Shown here: piece after piece, positions 50,963-59,029 of the stretch | Layout of the letters: each line of letters opens with the position of its first letter | Position numbering within the stretch: position 1 is the stretch's first letter | Source: Caballeronia sp. INDeC2 | Lineage (GTDB): Bacteria > Pseudomonadota > Gammaproteobacteria > Burkholderiales > Burkholderiaceae | Length of the DNA stretch: 64,000 bases | Assembly (NCBI RefSeq): GCF_023631325.1 | Contig: NZ_JALQDG010000027.1 | Coordinates: 310,001-374,000, forward strand | Reading direction: 5' to 3' | Position numbers and translations under genes: made by a program | The notes under the pieces: generated by a model | The model's input: the letters and a program-made list of their open reading frames with translations, nothing else | Told to the model about the DNA's origin: nothing | Database searches by the model: none

Positions 50963-52002
50963 TGACACGACACTCTCCGACGCTACCCGCGATGCCGCCG
51001 TCCGAAACGAAACGCGAAAGCCTCGCGGCCTCGGTCGCGAAGAGCCGCGAATTGACGCTCTTCATCGTGCTGCTCGTATTGATCGGCGCGACGGCCGCGG
51101 TGAAGCCCGACTTCGTCAATCTGCAGAATCTGCGCGACGTGCTGCTCAACGTGTCGATCATCGGCTTGCTTACGGCAGGCATGACGATCGTGATGCTGAT
51201 GCGGCATATCGATCTGTCGGTTGCGTCGGTGGTCGGCGTATCGGCGTATGCGGTCGGCAGTCTCTTCGTGATGTTCCCGCATATGCCGGTGATCGTCGCG
51301 ATGCTCGCGGGCATCGGCATCGGGCTTGCGATCGGCGCAGCCAACGGCGCGCTCGTCACGTTCGGGCGCGTGCCTTCGCTCGTCGCGACGCTTTCCACGC
51401 TCTATATCGTGCGCGGCGCGGATTACGCGTGGGTCCACGGCGGCCAGATCAACGCGACGAGCCTGCCCGATGCGTTCGCGACTATCGCGACAGGCGCGTT
51501 GCTCGGCGTGCCCAATCTCGTGCTGATTGCGCTGGTCGTGCTGATTGCGTTGTCGGTGTATCTAAAGCAGTATCGCGGCGGGCGCGAGCACTATGCGATC
51601 GGCTCGAACCCCGAGGCCGCGCGGCTCGCGGGCATACGCGTGAACCGGCGCGTGATGATCGGCTTCCTGCTCTCCGGCGCGATTGCGGGACTTGCCGGCG
51701 TGCTATGGCTCGCGCGCTTCGGCACTGTCGATGCCAGCACGGCGAAGGGTATCGAACTGCAGGTGGTCGCGGCGGCCGTGGTGGGCAGCGTCGCGATCAC
51801 GGGCGGCGTCGGGACGATCGCGGGCGCGACGCTCGGCGCGCTCGTGCTCGGCGTCATCAACATCGCACTGGTGGTGTTGCGCGTGTCGCCGTTCTGGCAA
51901 CAGGCGATTCAAGGCGCGCTGATCGTTGCGGCGATCGCGCTCGATACCTTGCTCGCGCGTTCGGTCGCGCGCCGCATGATGAGGAAACGCGATCATGGCT
52001 AA
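50959..52002 (+). CDS. rhaP: L-rhamnose ABC importer, permease 1
   Basis: A 347-residue RbsC-family inner-membrane permease with about ten helices. Recognisable pieces are VSIIGLLTAGMTIVMLMRHIDLSVASVVGVSAYAVG, the cytoplasmic coupling segment REHYAIGSNPEAARLAGIRV and QVVAAAVVGSVAITGGVGTIAGATLGALVLGVI. The start overlaps the ATPase stop; a second ATG directly follows. It overlaps the next permease by eight bases, so the pair is made together and forms the membrane channel. Confidence 0.92.
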   Translation: MMTRHSPTLPAMPPSETKRESLAASVAKSRELTLFIVLLVLIGATAAVKPDFVNLQNLRDVLLNVSIIGLLTAGMTIVMLMRHIDLSVASVVGVSAYAVGSLFVMFPHMPVIVAMLAGIGIGLAIGAANGALVTFGRVPSLVATLSTLYIVRGADYAWVHGGQINATSLPDAFATIATGALLGVPNLVLIALVVLIALSVYLKQYRGGREHYAIGSNPEAARLAGIRVNRRVMIGFLLSGAIAGLAGVLWLARFGTVDASTAKGIELQVVAAAVVGSVAITGGVGTIAGATLGALVLGVINIALVVLRVSPFWQQAIQGALIVAAIALDTLLARSVARRMMRKRDHG

Positions 52003-52999
52003 ACCGGATTCCGCTCTGTCCACGGCCCGGCGCCGCCATCTGCAATGGGAAGCGATGCTCGCGATCGTGCTCGTGGTTTCGCTCGTCGCGGGGCGCGTGC
52101 TGTCGCCGCTTTTCTTGTCGGCGGCGAATGTATCGAACATGCTCGCGGACTTCACCGAGATCGCGCTGATCGCGTTGCCTATGACGCTCATCATCGTTGC
52201 GGCGGAGATCGATCTGTCGGTGGCGTCGGTGCTGGGCGCATCCAGCGCGCTGATGGGTGTGCTCTGGCACATGGGCTTGCCCATGCCGCTCGTCGTCGTC
52301 CTCGTGCTCGTGTTCGGCACGCTCGCGGGCCTGCTCAACGGCCTCGTGATCGTGCGCTTCGATCTGCCATCGCTCGCAGTGACGATCGGCACGCTCGCAT
52401 TGTTTCGCGGTCTTGCCTACGTGTTGCTCGGCGACCAGGCCATCGCGGATTTTCCCGCGTCGTACACGGCGTTCGGTATCGATACGCTCGGCAACACCTT
52501 CCTGCCGATGCCGTTCATCCTGGTCATTGCGGGCGCGATCATCTTCACGATATTGCTGCAAGCGACGCCCTTCGGCCGCAGCCTCTTTGCGATCGGCGCG
52601 AATCCGACGGCCGCGCGGTTCTCGGGCATCGACGTCGCCAGGACGAAGCTCAAACTCTTCATGATGTCGGGCGCGATGGCGGCGCTCGCGGGCATCGTCT
52701 ACACGCTGCGCTTCACGAGCGCGCGCGGCGACAACGGTGAGGGCTTCGAGCTTTCCGTGATCGCGGCGGTGCTGTTCGGCGGCGTGAGCATCTTCGGCGG
52801 ACGCGGCTCGATGATCGGCGTGCTGCTCTCGCTCGTGATCATCGGCGTGTTGCGCAATGCGCTGACGCTCGCGGATGTATCGAGCGAAACGCTCACGATC
52901 GTAACGGGCGCGCTGTTGCTCTCGTCGGTGTTGATACCGAACCTCGTCGCGCGCTGGCGGGCCGCGCGCGAAAAACGTCTGATGACGCGGGCGCTCTGA
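51995..52999 (+). CDS. rhaQ: L-rhamnose ABC importer, permease 2
   Basis: A 334-residue RbsC-family permease paralogous to the preceding one. Matching segments are EIALIALPMTLIIVAAEIDLSVASVLGASSALMG, the coupling helix GRSLFAIGANPTAARFSGIDV and SVIAAVLFGGVSIFGGRGSMIGVLLSLVIIGVL. Heterodimeric permeases are usual in RhaSTPQ-type importers. The basic C-terminus VARWRAAREKRLMTRAL is cytoplasmic. It begins inside the end of permease 1; the binding-protein gene starts 72 bases after its stop. Confidence 0.92.
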   Translation: MAKPDSALSTARRRHLQWEAMLAIVLVVSLVAGRVLSPLFLSAANVSNMLADFTEIALIALPMTLIIVAAEIDLSVASVLGASSALMGVLWHMGLPMPLVVVLVLVFGTLAGLLNGLVIVRFDLPSLAVTIGTLALFRGLAYVLLGDQAIADFPASYTAFGIDTLGNTFLPMPFILVIAGAIIFTILLQATPFGRSLFAIGANPTAARFSGIDVARTKLKLFMMSGAMAALAGIVYTLRFTSARGDNGEGFELSVIAAVLFGGVSIFGGRGSMIGVLLSLVIIGVLRNALTLADVSSETLTIVTGALLLSSVLIPNLVARWRAAREKRLMTRAL

Positions 53000-53071
53000 T
53001 CAGTGTGATGTCCGTTGCGGATACCGTTGCAAACCAGCGCAGTCATGCGCAATGACAGGAGACTTTACGAC

Positions 53072-54085
53072 ATGAAAAAGCTCATTCGATTCCCGCGCGG
53101 CCCGGCGCTGGCGGCGGCCTTTCTGGCCGCGACCGTCGCGCTGACGGCAAGCGCCGCCGACATCAAGAGCGGTTTGAAGATCGCGTTCTTGCCGAAGCAG
53201 ATCAACAATCCGTACGAGGTGATCGCCGACGACGGCGGCATGGCCGCGATCAAGGAGATGAAGGGCGACGACAAGGTGGTCGGGCCGTCGGATGCGGGCG
53301 CGTCGTCGCAGGTGAGTTATATCAACACGCTCATCACGCAGCGGCAGAATGCGATCGTGATCGCGGCGAACGATGCGAACGCGGTCGTGCCGTATCTTAA
53401 GAAAGCGATGTCGCAGGGCATCAAGGTCGTGACCTTCGATTCCGATACGGCGCCGGATGGCCGGCAGATCTTCGTGAATCAGGCCGATTCGGAAGCGATC
53501 GGGCGCGGGCAGATTCAGTTGCTGTCGAAGCTGATCGGCGGCGAGGGCGAGTTCGCGATTCTGTCGGCGACGCCCAACGCGACGAATCAGAACACCTGGA
53601 TCAAGTGGATGCAGGAGGAACTCAAGAAGCCCGAGTACTCGAAGATGAAGCTCGTGAAGATCGCCTACGGCAATGACGACGATCAAAAGTCGTTCGTCGA
53701 GACACAGGGCTTGTTGCAGGCGTATCCGAATCTGAAGGGCATCGTCGCGCCGACATCGGTGGGGATCGCGGCGGCGGCGCGTTATATATCGAGTTCGCCG
53801 GCGAAGGGCAAGGTCACCGTGACGGGGTTGGGCACGCCGAATCAGATGCGTGCATTCGTGAAGAACGGCACGGTGAAGGCGTTCCAGTTGTGGGATCCGG
53901 GCCAGTTGGGTTATCTGGCGGCATTCGCGGCGGCCAATCTCGCATCGGGGACGATCACCGGCAAGGAAGGCGATTCGTTCGATGCGGGCAAGCTCGGCAA
54001 GCGGACGGTTGGAAAGAGCGGGGAGGTGATTCTCGGGCCGCCGACTACGTTCGATGCGGCAAATATCGATAACTTTAATTTTTGA
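53072..54085 (+). CDS. rhaS: L-rhamnose ABC importer, periplasmic binding protein
   Basis: A 337-residue sugar-binding protein of the RbsB/LacI type. The Sec signal MKKLIRFPRGPALAAAFLAATVALTASA is cleaved near residue 28. The mature chain begins ADIKSGLKIAFLPKQINNPYE, with the ligand-site hinge features NTLITQRQNAIVIAANDAN and TFDSDTAPDGRQIFVNQAD. The chosen ATG at 53072 follows GGAGA; upstream in-frame codons add sequence that would mask the signal. It closes the operon and is followed by a strong hairpin. Rhamnose specificity is inferred from gene context. Confidence 0.93.
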   Translation: MKKLIRFPRGPALAAAFLAATVALTASAADIKSGLKIAFLPKQINNPYEVIADDGGMAAIKEMKGDDKVVGPSDAGASSQVSYINTLITQRQNAIVIAANDANAVVPYLKKAMSQGIKVVTFDSDTAPDGRQIFVNQADSEAIGRGQIQLLSKLIGGEGEFAILSATPNATNQNTWIKWMQEELKKPEYSKMKLVKIAYGNDDDQKSFVETQGLLQAYPNLKGIVAPTSVGIAAAARYISSSPAKGKVTVTGLGTPNQMRAFVKNGTVKAFQLWDPGQLGYLAAFAAANLASGTITGKEGDSFDAGKLGKRTVGKSGEVILGPPTTFDAANIDNFNF

Positions 54086-54117
54086 ATTAATGGGCTTGGT
54101 GCGAAGCTGACAGGATG

Positions 54118-54143
54118 ATGAAACGCCCTGCGGGGCGTTTCAT
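54118..54143. terminator. Terminator hairpin after the rhamnose uptake operon
   Basis: ATGAAACGCCC (54118-54128) pairs perfectly over 11 bases with GGGCGTTTCAT (54133-54143) around a four-base TGCG loop. No long T-run follows. The remaining bases up to 54379 hold no recognisable gene. Confidence 0.7.
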
Positions 54144-54379
54144 GCGCGGCCGCTATGACAGTACAACTGTTCGCTTGTCGATTCGGACTTTACGTGTTCA
54201 GTTGAAATCCGGCGTCGCTCATACTTGGTTTGGCACGGGCGCTCTCTTCGCCTGTCCTGCGCCTCAAGGATTTTGGCCGAAGCCATCAATCGTAGGATAG
54301 GGAAGTAACTGAAAGGTGAGCGGCAACAAAAACTAGTTTTTCCCAAGGCGATATTGCCCCGCCTTTGCGGCGAACCCAC

Positions 54380-54985
54380 TCACCTAATCGCCTGCCCACC
54401 TCTCAACACCTGCACCGCCGTCGCCGATTCAAACTGCGCTTGCACCGTATCGCCCGCCTTCAGCCCCGCAAGCGAAACGTCCGGCGCGACCTCGAGCGTC
54501 ACCGTGCGGCTCGGTCCGCGCAAGGTCACGCGACGGTTCTTCGTATCGACGCGCTCGATCGTCCCGATCACCTCGACGACGCGCGCCTGCGCCATCACGC
54601 CGCCCGATGCCGGAATCGCCGCTTCCGTATCGATACGCTGACGTATCCCATCCGACTTCACCTTCGTCGCGCGAACCAGTATCGCGCTCCGATAATCGAT
54701 GTTCACCACATCGCCCAACTGAAGCTTCTTGACATCGCCGATTTCGGGATTGACCGCCACTTCCACGACGCGGCCGGCCGGCCCTTGCAGCGACACGCTG
54801 TTGCTCACGGGATCGATGCCGACGACGCGCGCCTGTACTTGCGCGATCGCGGCCGCGCCGCGCGCCGCCGGAGCCGACGTTGCATCCTGAGCCGATGAAC
54901 TGCCGACGGCCATGAAAGCAAGTACTGCGCAGGCCGCCAGGCGCGGGAAAAAGCGATGCGGCCGTTGAGTTGACGAGCGAATCAT
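54380..54985 (-). CDS. Periplasmic protein with duplicated beta-barrel-like domain
   Basis: A 201-residue protein with a long signal (MIRSSTQRPHRFFPRL, then LAACAVLAFMAVGSSSAQ; cleavage near residue 33). Two similar domains follow: VVGIDPVSNSVSLQGPAGRVVEVAV...LQLGDVVNIDYRSAILV, and IGTIERVDTKNRRVTLRGPSRTVTLEV...LKAGDTVQAQFESATAV. Each has the pattern of strands and an aspartate-containing L-x-x-GD-x-V turn found in small beta-barrels. Similar proteins in this group are hypothetical; a matrix, envelope or metal-related role is possible. It has no close neighbours on its strand except the winged-helix gene 54 bases upstream. Confidence 0.78.
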   Translation of the reverse strand: MIRSSTQRPHRFFPRLAACAVLAFMAVGSSSAQDATSAPAARGAAAIAQVQARVVGIDPVSNSVSLQGPAGRVVEVAVNPEIGDVKKLQLGDVVNIDYRSAILVRATKVKSDGIRQRIDTEAAIPASGGVMAQARVVEVIGTIERVDTKNRRVTLRGPSRTVTLEVAPDVSLAGLKAGDTVQAQFESATAVQVLRGGQAIR

Positions 54986-55039
54986 GCGTTGCCTCCGTGT
55001 ATTAAGATAGCGCTTCGATGACCGTCACGAGCGACGCCT

Positions 55040-55558
55040 TCAGCGACGCGATTTCGACAACAAATGTCCCAGGCCGAGATTGGTGGCGATCTGCCAAATA
55101 TAGACGCGCGAATAACGCACGCCATAGCGCCGTTCGATCACCTCACGCAGACGCGCATTGGTCCAGGTATCGCTCTTGAAGCCATGCTCGCGCGCCGGTC
55201 CTTGCAGCGCGGCCGCGATCCAGTCGAGCGCCTCGCGATCGAGCACCGACGCGCGCCCGCCGACGCCCATCTTCGCGAGCGCGTCGAGCCCGCCTTCGGT
55301 GACGATGGCTTTGTAGCGCCGCACCGTCTGCACGGAAAGATGCAGCTCGTCGGCCACCGCTTCGACCGACGCGCCATCGAGCAGCATCCGCCCAGCCGTC
55401 ATGCGCCGCACGACGCTCGGAAGGGTGTCGGGACGGGAGAGCATGGCGCGCGCCGCTCGATCGTTCGGATTACGTGCGATCGCCCGCGACGTCAGCCACG
55501 GCCGCCCGAGCCGATGCTCGTCCTTGTGCCCGTCGATGCGCGCGAGCGATCGATGCAA
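55040..55558 (-). CDS. Solitary winged-helix protein, IS630-transposase N-terminus-like
   Basis: Up to 172 residues. The core (MTAGRMLLDGASVEAVADEL, HLSVQTVRRYKAIVTEGGLDALAKMG) and C-terminal winged-helix part (KSDTWTNARLREVIERRYG, VRYSRVYIWQIATNLGL) match the DNA-binding half of IS630-family transposases. No DDE catalytic domain follows: the frame stops after LLSKSRR. The start is uncertain; it may be TTG at 55558 or ATG at 55444, and neither has a good ribosome site. It could be a transposase remnant or a domesticated DNA-binding protein. No terminal inverted repeats were recognised. Confidence 0.7.
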   Translation of the reverse strand: MHRSLARIDGHKDEHRLGRPWLTSRAIARNPNDRAARAMLSRPDTLPSVVRRMTAGRMLLDGASVEAVADELHLSVQTVRRYKAIVTEGGLDALAKMGVGGRASVLDREALDWIAAALQGPAREHGFKSDTWTNARLREVIERRYGVRYSRVYIWQIATNLGLGHLLSKSRR

Positions 55559-55884
55559 CGTTGCGGCGTCCGTAGGCGTTCATGCTTGCCCCCTTGTCGA
55601 ATGGAGACGGCGGGACTTGATCGGGCGTGCTTGACGTCGGCCGATGCGCGGCTCACGTGCCTGAGCCGACTGACAGAGAAGTATCAATAAACGTTTTCAG
55701 GCTCGACGGGCAACCATCGGTGAAAATTTTTTGGGCTTGATAAATCGCGGCGAATTGCCTATGAACGCTGCCGATTAGCAGCGGATGCGCGACCAGGGAC
55801 ACAAGACGCGACGTGGGATGCAATGGCACGCACGTCCGTTTCAACGCGCAGAAACATTGCGTCATGCGTCGCCCGCCGCGCGTA
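55559..55884. other. Intergenic region, nothing supported
   Basis: 326 bases between the winged-helix gene and the H-NS-like gene, both on the minus strand. The GAAAATTTTTTGGG stretch near 55722-55735 is AT-rich against the background and could be part of a promoter. The open frames here lack ribosome sites and codon bias. Confidence 0.35.
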
Positions 55885-56214
55885 TCAAACGCGATAGAAC
55901 TCGATGTCCTGACCGGCGTGAACGGCACGCTTGAGCCACTCGGGCATATCGCCGAGGCCGTCCCATGTATCGCCATTCGCGTTGCGGAATATCGGCGCGG
56001 CGCCATCCCCCGAGTGCGGAAACAGAGGCAATTGCGGCATCGGCCGTTTTGCCTTGGACGCACCATGAACCCCGTTGGTCTTGGTGAAGGAGGGCGGTGG
56101 CGTTACCACCGGCGCTTCGGCCAATGCTTCAGCCAACGCGCTTTCCGTAATGCCGAACTCAGCCATTCGGCTGCGCAAATACGCAATGATGCTGTCTCGC
56201 TTTCTTTCGTCCAC
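55885..56214 (-). CDS. Short H-NS family nucleoid-associated protein
   Basis: A 109-residue DNA-binding protein. The C-terminus carries the H-NS-type core in the Burkholderia form (IFRNANGDTWDGLGDMPEWL, then KRAVHAGQDIEFYRV). The N-terminus (RKRDSIIAYLRSRMAEFGITESALAEAL) is a short helical dimerisation-like segment, and a Pro/Lys linker lies between. The start is GTG at 56214 with AGGAAA upstream. Related proteins bind AT-rich DNA and silence acquired genes. It is a single gene; neighbours are spaced by over 300 bases on both sides. Confidence 0.85.
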   Translation of the reverse strand: MDERKRDSIIAYLRSRMAEFGITESALAEALAEAPVVTPPPSFTKTNGVHGASKAKRPMPQLPLFPHSGDGAAPIFRNANGDTWDGLGDMPEWLKRAVHAGQDIEFYRV

Positions 56215-56581
56215 GGCTTTCCTGATTCAGCTTTTGATTTTCAGAAGACGAACCGAAACCCCGCGCGGACCGGGGCGGCTCGATGACTCGAATATAAGTG
56301 TTTTATGAAGCGTGACGCAGTGCTTGCCGCGCGTCAATTGGTGTATTTACCGCAAGTCTATTAATCCGCCCGGTGACTTCGCCTTTAATGCCGTCAATGC
56401 CCCGAATGCGAACGTTCGACCGCCCCGAACATCGCCGTGACGGACGCGCGAATCGAATGCGCGCGGAAAGTCACGTTGGGGAGCCACGAACCGATGGCGA
56501 AGCCCGCGCCGCCATGCGGCATGGCGCTCGCAAGCCCGCTAAACCCTATTGTATGCTGCTTGCGGCAACTATTAAAACGTT
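56215..56581. other. Intergenic region with AT-rich stretches
   Basis: 367 bases without a supported gene. AT-rich tracts near 56290-56300 and 56336-56365 could hold the promoter for the H-NS-like gene. The palindrome TTAAAACGTTTTAA (56572-56585) spans the end of the next gene's stop codon. A plus-strand frame at 56373-56585 lacks a ribosome site and looks random. Confidence 0.4.
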
Positions 56582-56833
56582 TTAACGACTGTGTTGTTCC
56601 CCCGGTAATTCCGCTCCGTGCGCGCGAATGGCGGCAATCAGTTCCGCGGGCGTAATTTCATGACGCACTTCGCGGTGAATGCCGGGTTTGCGCTCGTCGA
56701 TTTCAATCAACAGTACGGCTTTGCCGTCCGCTGCGGGTTCGAGGCGCAGCGAACGCACTTCCTGTCCGCTGGCATCGTCGTATTCCGTCAGGAGCGTCAT
56801 GGCGCCGGTGGCGGCGCTTCTCGGCATCGACAT
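56582..56833 (-). CDS. Small protein of unknown function
   Basis: An 83-residue soluble protein starting MSMPRSAATGAMTLLTEYDD. A beta-hairpin-like middle (EVRSLRLEPAADGKAVLLIEIDE) and an amphipathic C-terminal helix (TPAELIAAIRAHGAEL) are visible. The ATG at 56833 is chosen because GGGAGGAAG lies directly upstream; longer frames to 56884 lack a site. No cysteine, signal or membrane segment. Unrecognised, but the strong ribosome site and composition support a real gene. Confidence 0.72.
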   Translation of the reverse strand: MSMPRSAATGAMTLLTEYDDASGQEVRSLRLEPAADGKAVLLIEIDERKPGIHREVRHEITPAELIAAIRAHGAELPGEQHSR

Positions 56834-57067
56834 TCTTCCTCCCGTCTTGCGACGTCGTTGTTGTTGTTTCACCGCGCCATCCACCGGCGTGCACGAAATT
56901 CGCGCGCGCTACATTGGGATTCAGATTGGCAAACGAGGCGGACGCGAAAGGCCGCGCGGCCCGCGCCGCCCTCCGGTATCTCATTATTGCCTGTCAAAAG
57001 TGCGCGCGTCCAGCGCGAGGCGCGTGGGAAGTTGTGGCCCTTTATTTCGTGCCGACGCCGCGTGCGC

Positions 57068-58063
57068 TCACACGCCTTTGCCGATCGCGTCCCGCGCCTG
57101 ACTCGCGAGCTCGAACGAGCGCAGGCGCGCCTTGTGATCGAAAATCTGCGCGGTGATGATCAGTTCGTCCGCCTGCGTCTGGTCGATCACCGAGCGCAGG
57201 CCGGCTTCGACATCGGCCGGATCGCCGACGACCGAGCACGCAAGCGAGTGCTCGACGCCCGCGCGCTCGGCATCGGTCCATGCGATCGATTCGACCGGCG
57301 GCGGTAACTGGCCCGGCGTGCCGCGCCGCAGGTTGATGAACTGCTGTTGGAGCGACGTGAAGTGAAAGCGCGCTTCATCGGCGGTATCGGCGGCGAACAC
57401 GTTGACGCCGACCATCGCGTAAGGTTTTTTCAGTGTCGCGGACGGGCGGAATTGCTTGCGATAAACCTCGAGCGCGGTCAGCAGATAATCCGGCGCGAAA
57501 TGCGACGCGAAAGCAAACGGCAGCCCCAGCGCGGCCGCCAGCTGCGCCGAGAAGAGGGACGAGCCGAGCAGCCAGATCGGCACATGCAGCCCGGCGCCAG
57601 GCACGGCGCGCACGCGCTGGCCTTCGACCGGATCGGCGAAATAGCGTTGCAATTCGACGACGTCGTCCGGGAACGATTCCGCGCTGCCGTGCAGATCGCG
57701 GCGCAGCGCACGCGCGGTGGTCTGGTCGGTGCCGGGCGCGCGCCCGAGCCCGAGGTCGATGCGCCCCGGAAACAGCGACGCGAGCGTGCCGAACTGCTCG
57801 GCGATCACGAGCGGCGCGTGATTGGGCAGCATGACGCCACCCGAGCCGACGCGGATCGTCGTCGTGCCCGCCGCGATATGGCCGATCACGACGGCGGTCG
57901 CCGCGCTGGCGATGCCCGTCATGTTGTGATGCTCGGCGAGCCAGTAGCGCAGATAGCCCCAGCGTTCGGCGTGCCGGGCGAGATCCAGCGAATGGGCGAA
58001 GGCGTCGGCCGGCGTCGAGCCGAGCGGAACCGGGGAAAGGTCGAGTAGCGAGAAGGGGATCAT
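57068..58063 (-). CDS. LLM-class flavin-dependent oxidoreductase
   Basis: A 331-residue bacterial luciferase-like TIM-barrel protein. It starts MIPFSLLDLSPVPLGSTPADA, with family hallmarks RYWLAEHHNMTGIASAATAV, TTTIRVGSGGVMLPNHAPLVIAEQFG and GRIDLGLGRAPGTDQTT. GGAAAG precedes the ATG at 58063, which is preferred over 58120. Such enzymes use reduced flavin and oxygen on varied organics; the LxLxSP start and GRAPGTD motif place it in the group often called MsnO8/luciferase-like. Substrate unknown. The next gene upstream on this strand encodes a PhnD-like binding protein. Confidence 0.92.
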   Translation of the reverse strand: MIPFSLLDLSPVPLGSTPADAFAHSLDLARHAERWGYLRYWLAEHHNMTGIASAATAVVIGHIAAGTTTIRVGSGGVMLPNHAPLVIAEQFGTLASLFPGRIDLGLGRAPGTDQTTARALRRDLHGSAESFPDDVVELQRYFADPVEGQRVRAVPGAGLHVPIWLLGSSLFSAQLAAALGLPFAFASHFAPDYLLTALEVYRKQFRPSATLKKPYAMVGVNVFAADTADEARFHFTSLQQQFINLRRGTPGQLPPPVESIAWTDAERAGVEHSLACSVVGDPADVEAGLRSVIDQTQADELIITAQIFDHKARLRSFELASQARDAIGKGV

Positions 58064-58169
58064 TGCGGCTTTCCGAAAGCGTGGCGGATCGCGATGCATC
58101 CGCACCGCGCCGCACGCCACGCGCTAAAAAACCGATTGTGCCGAAACTCCGGGAAACCTGCCGGATCGG

Positions 58170-58982
58170 TCAGGCAAGCCGCGGATAGCCGCGCCCGATG
58201 GCGTCGCGTTCGTAGTCGAGAATCGGCGCGTAGTCCGCCTGCGTGCGTCGTACGACGCCTTTCAGCCTGAGCCGGGCGGCGAGCGCGGGATCGTGAGCGA
58301 GCGCATCGGCGAGTGCCTGGAAGATGGTGCCTAGGGAGTCCTGCGGCACGCACATCGACGCGATGTACGGCAGCGCGCCCGAACTCGCCGTCATGCCGAG
58401 CACGCGCACGCCGTCCGTCAGTTCCGGCAGATGCGATTGCGTGAACGCGAAGGTCACGCAGTCGATCGCGGCGACATCCGCGCGGCGCTCGGCGAGCGCA
58501 CGCAACGAGGCGAGATGCGCGCCGGTTTTCGTCACCGAGGCGAAGAAGCGTCCGTCGTGAGCGAAGGGGGCGACGGCGTGCCGGAACAGGTTCATGCCGC
58601 TGTTGGAATCGTCCTCGTTATAGGCGCCGCGCAGGCCACGGCACGCTTCGATCGATTGCGCATCGACATGCCTGCCCGCGACGATCACGCTGCGATACGA
58701 GCCGTTGTCGCAGCCGGGCACATCGAAGTCGGGCGCGCCTACGAGCCGCACGCGATCGGCGAGCGCATGCACGAGCGGATAGCCGCAGGTCTGCGAGAGC
58801 AACACGTTATCGCGCAGCCAGAAGGCGGTGAAATCCGGACCGGGATCGACGATCTCGAGCGTATCGCCGCGCGCGCTCAGCCAGTCGGCGAGATGCTCAC
58901 GGACGTGAACGAGCAGCGCGCGCCAGTCCGCGGCGAGCGCCCGGGTGACGTTGTACATCGGCAGGGCGGCGAGCCATTGCAT
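58170..58982 (-). CDS. PhnD-like substrate-binding domain protein without signal peptide
   Basis: A 270-residue protein of the phosphate/phosphonate-binding (PhnD) fold. It starts MQWLAALPMYNVTRALAADW, has the ligand-region segments CGYPLVHALADRVRLVG and GAYNEDDSNSGMNLFRH, and ADVAAIDCVTFAFTQSHLPEL near residue 190. No signal peptide or lipobox is visible, so it is likely cytoplasmic unless the true start is elsewhere. No ABC permease or ATPase adjoins. It lies 106 bases upstream of the monooxygenase gene on the same strand. Ligand unknown. Confidence 0.82.
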   Translation of the reverse strand: MQWLAALPMYNVTRALAADWRALLVHVREHLADWLSARGDTLEIVDPGPDFTAFWLRDNVLLSQTCGYPLVHALADRVRLVGAPDFDVPGCDNGSYRSVIVAGRHVDAQSIEACRGLRGAYNEDDSNSGMNLFRHAVAPFAHDGRFFASVTKTGAHLASLRALAERRADVAAIDCVTFAFTQSHLPELTDGVRVLGMTASSGALPYIASMCVPQDSLGTIFQALADALAHDPALAARLRLKGVVRRTQADYAPILDYERDAIGRGYPRLA

Positions 58983-59029
58983 CGCGAACGTTTATCGGAT
59001 GACGTTGACGAATCGTACAGCGCGGCGCG

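Noticed and set aside
56373..56585. 70-codon plus-strand frame before the small minus-strand gene
   Set aside because: No ribosome site, many Arg and His residues, and it overlaps the likely promoter region of the H-NS-like gene.
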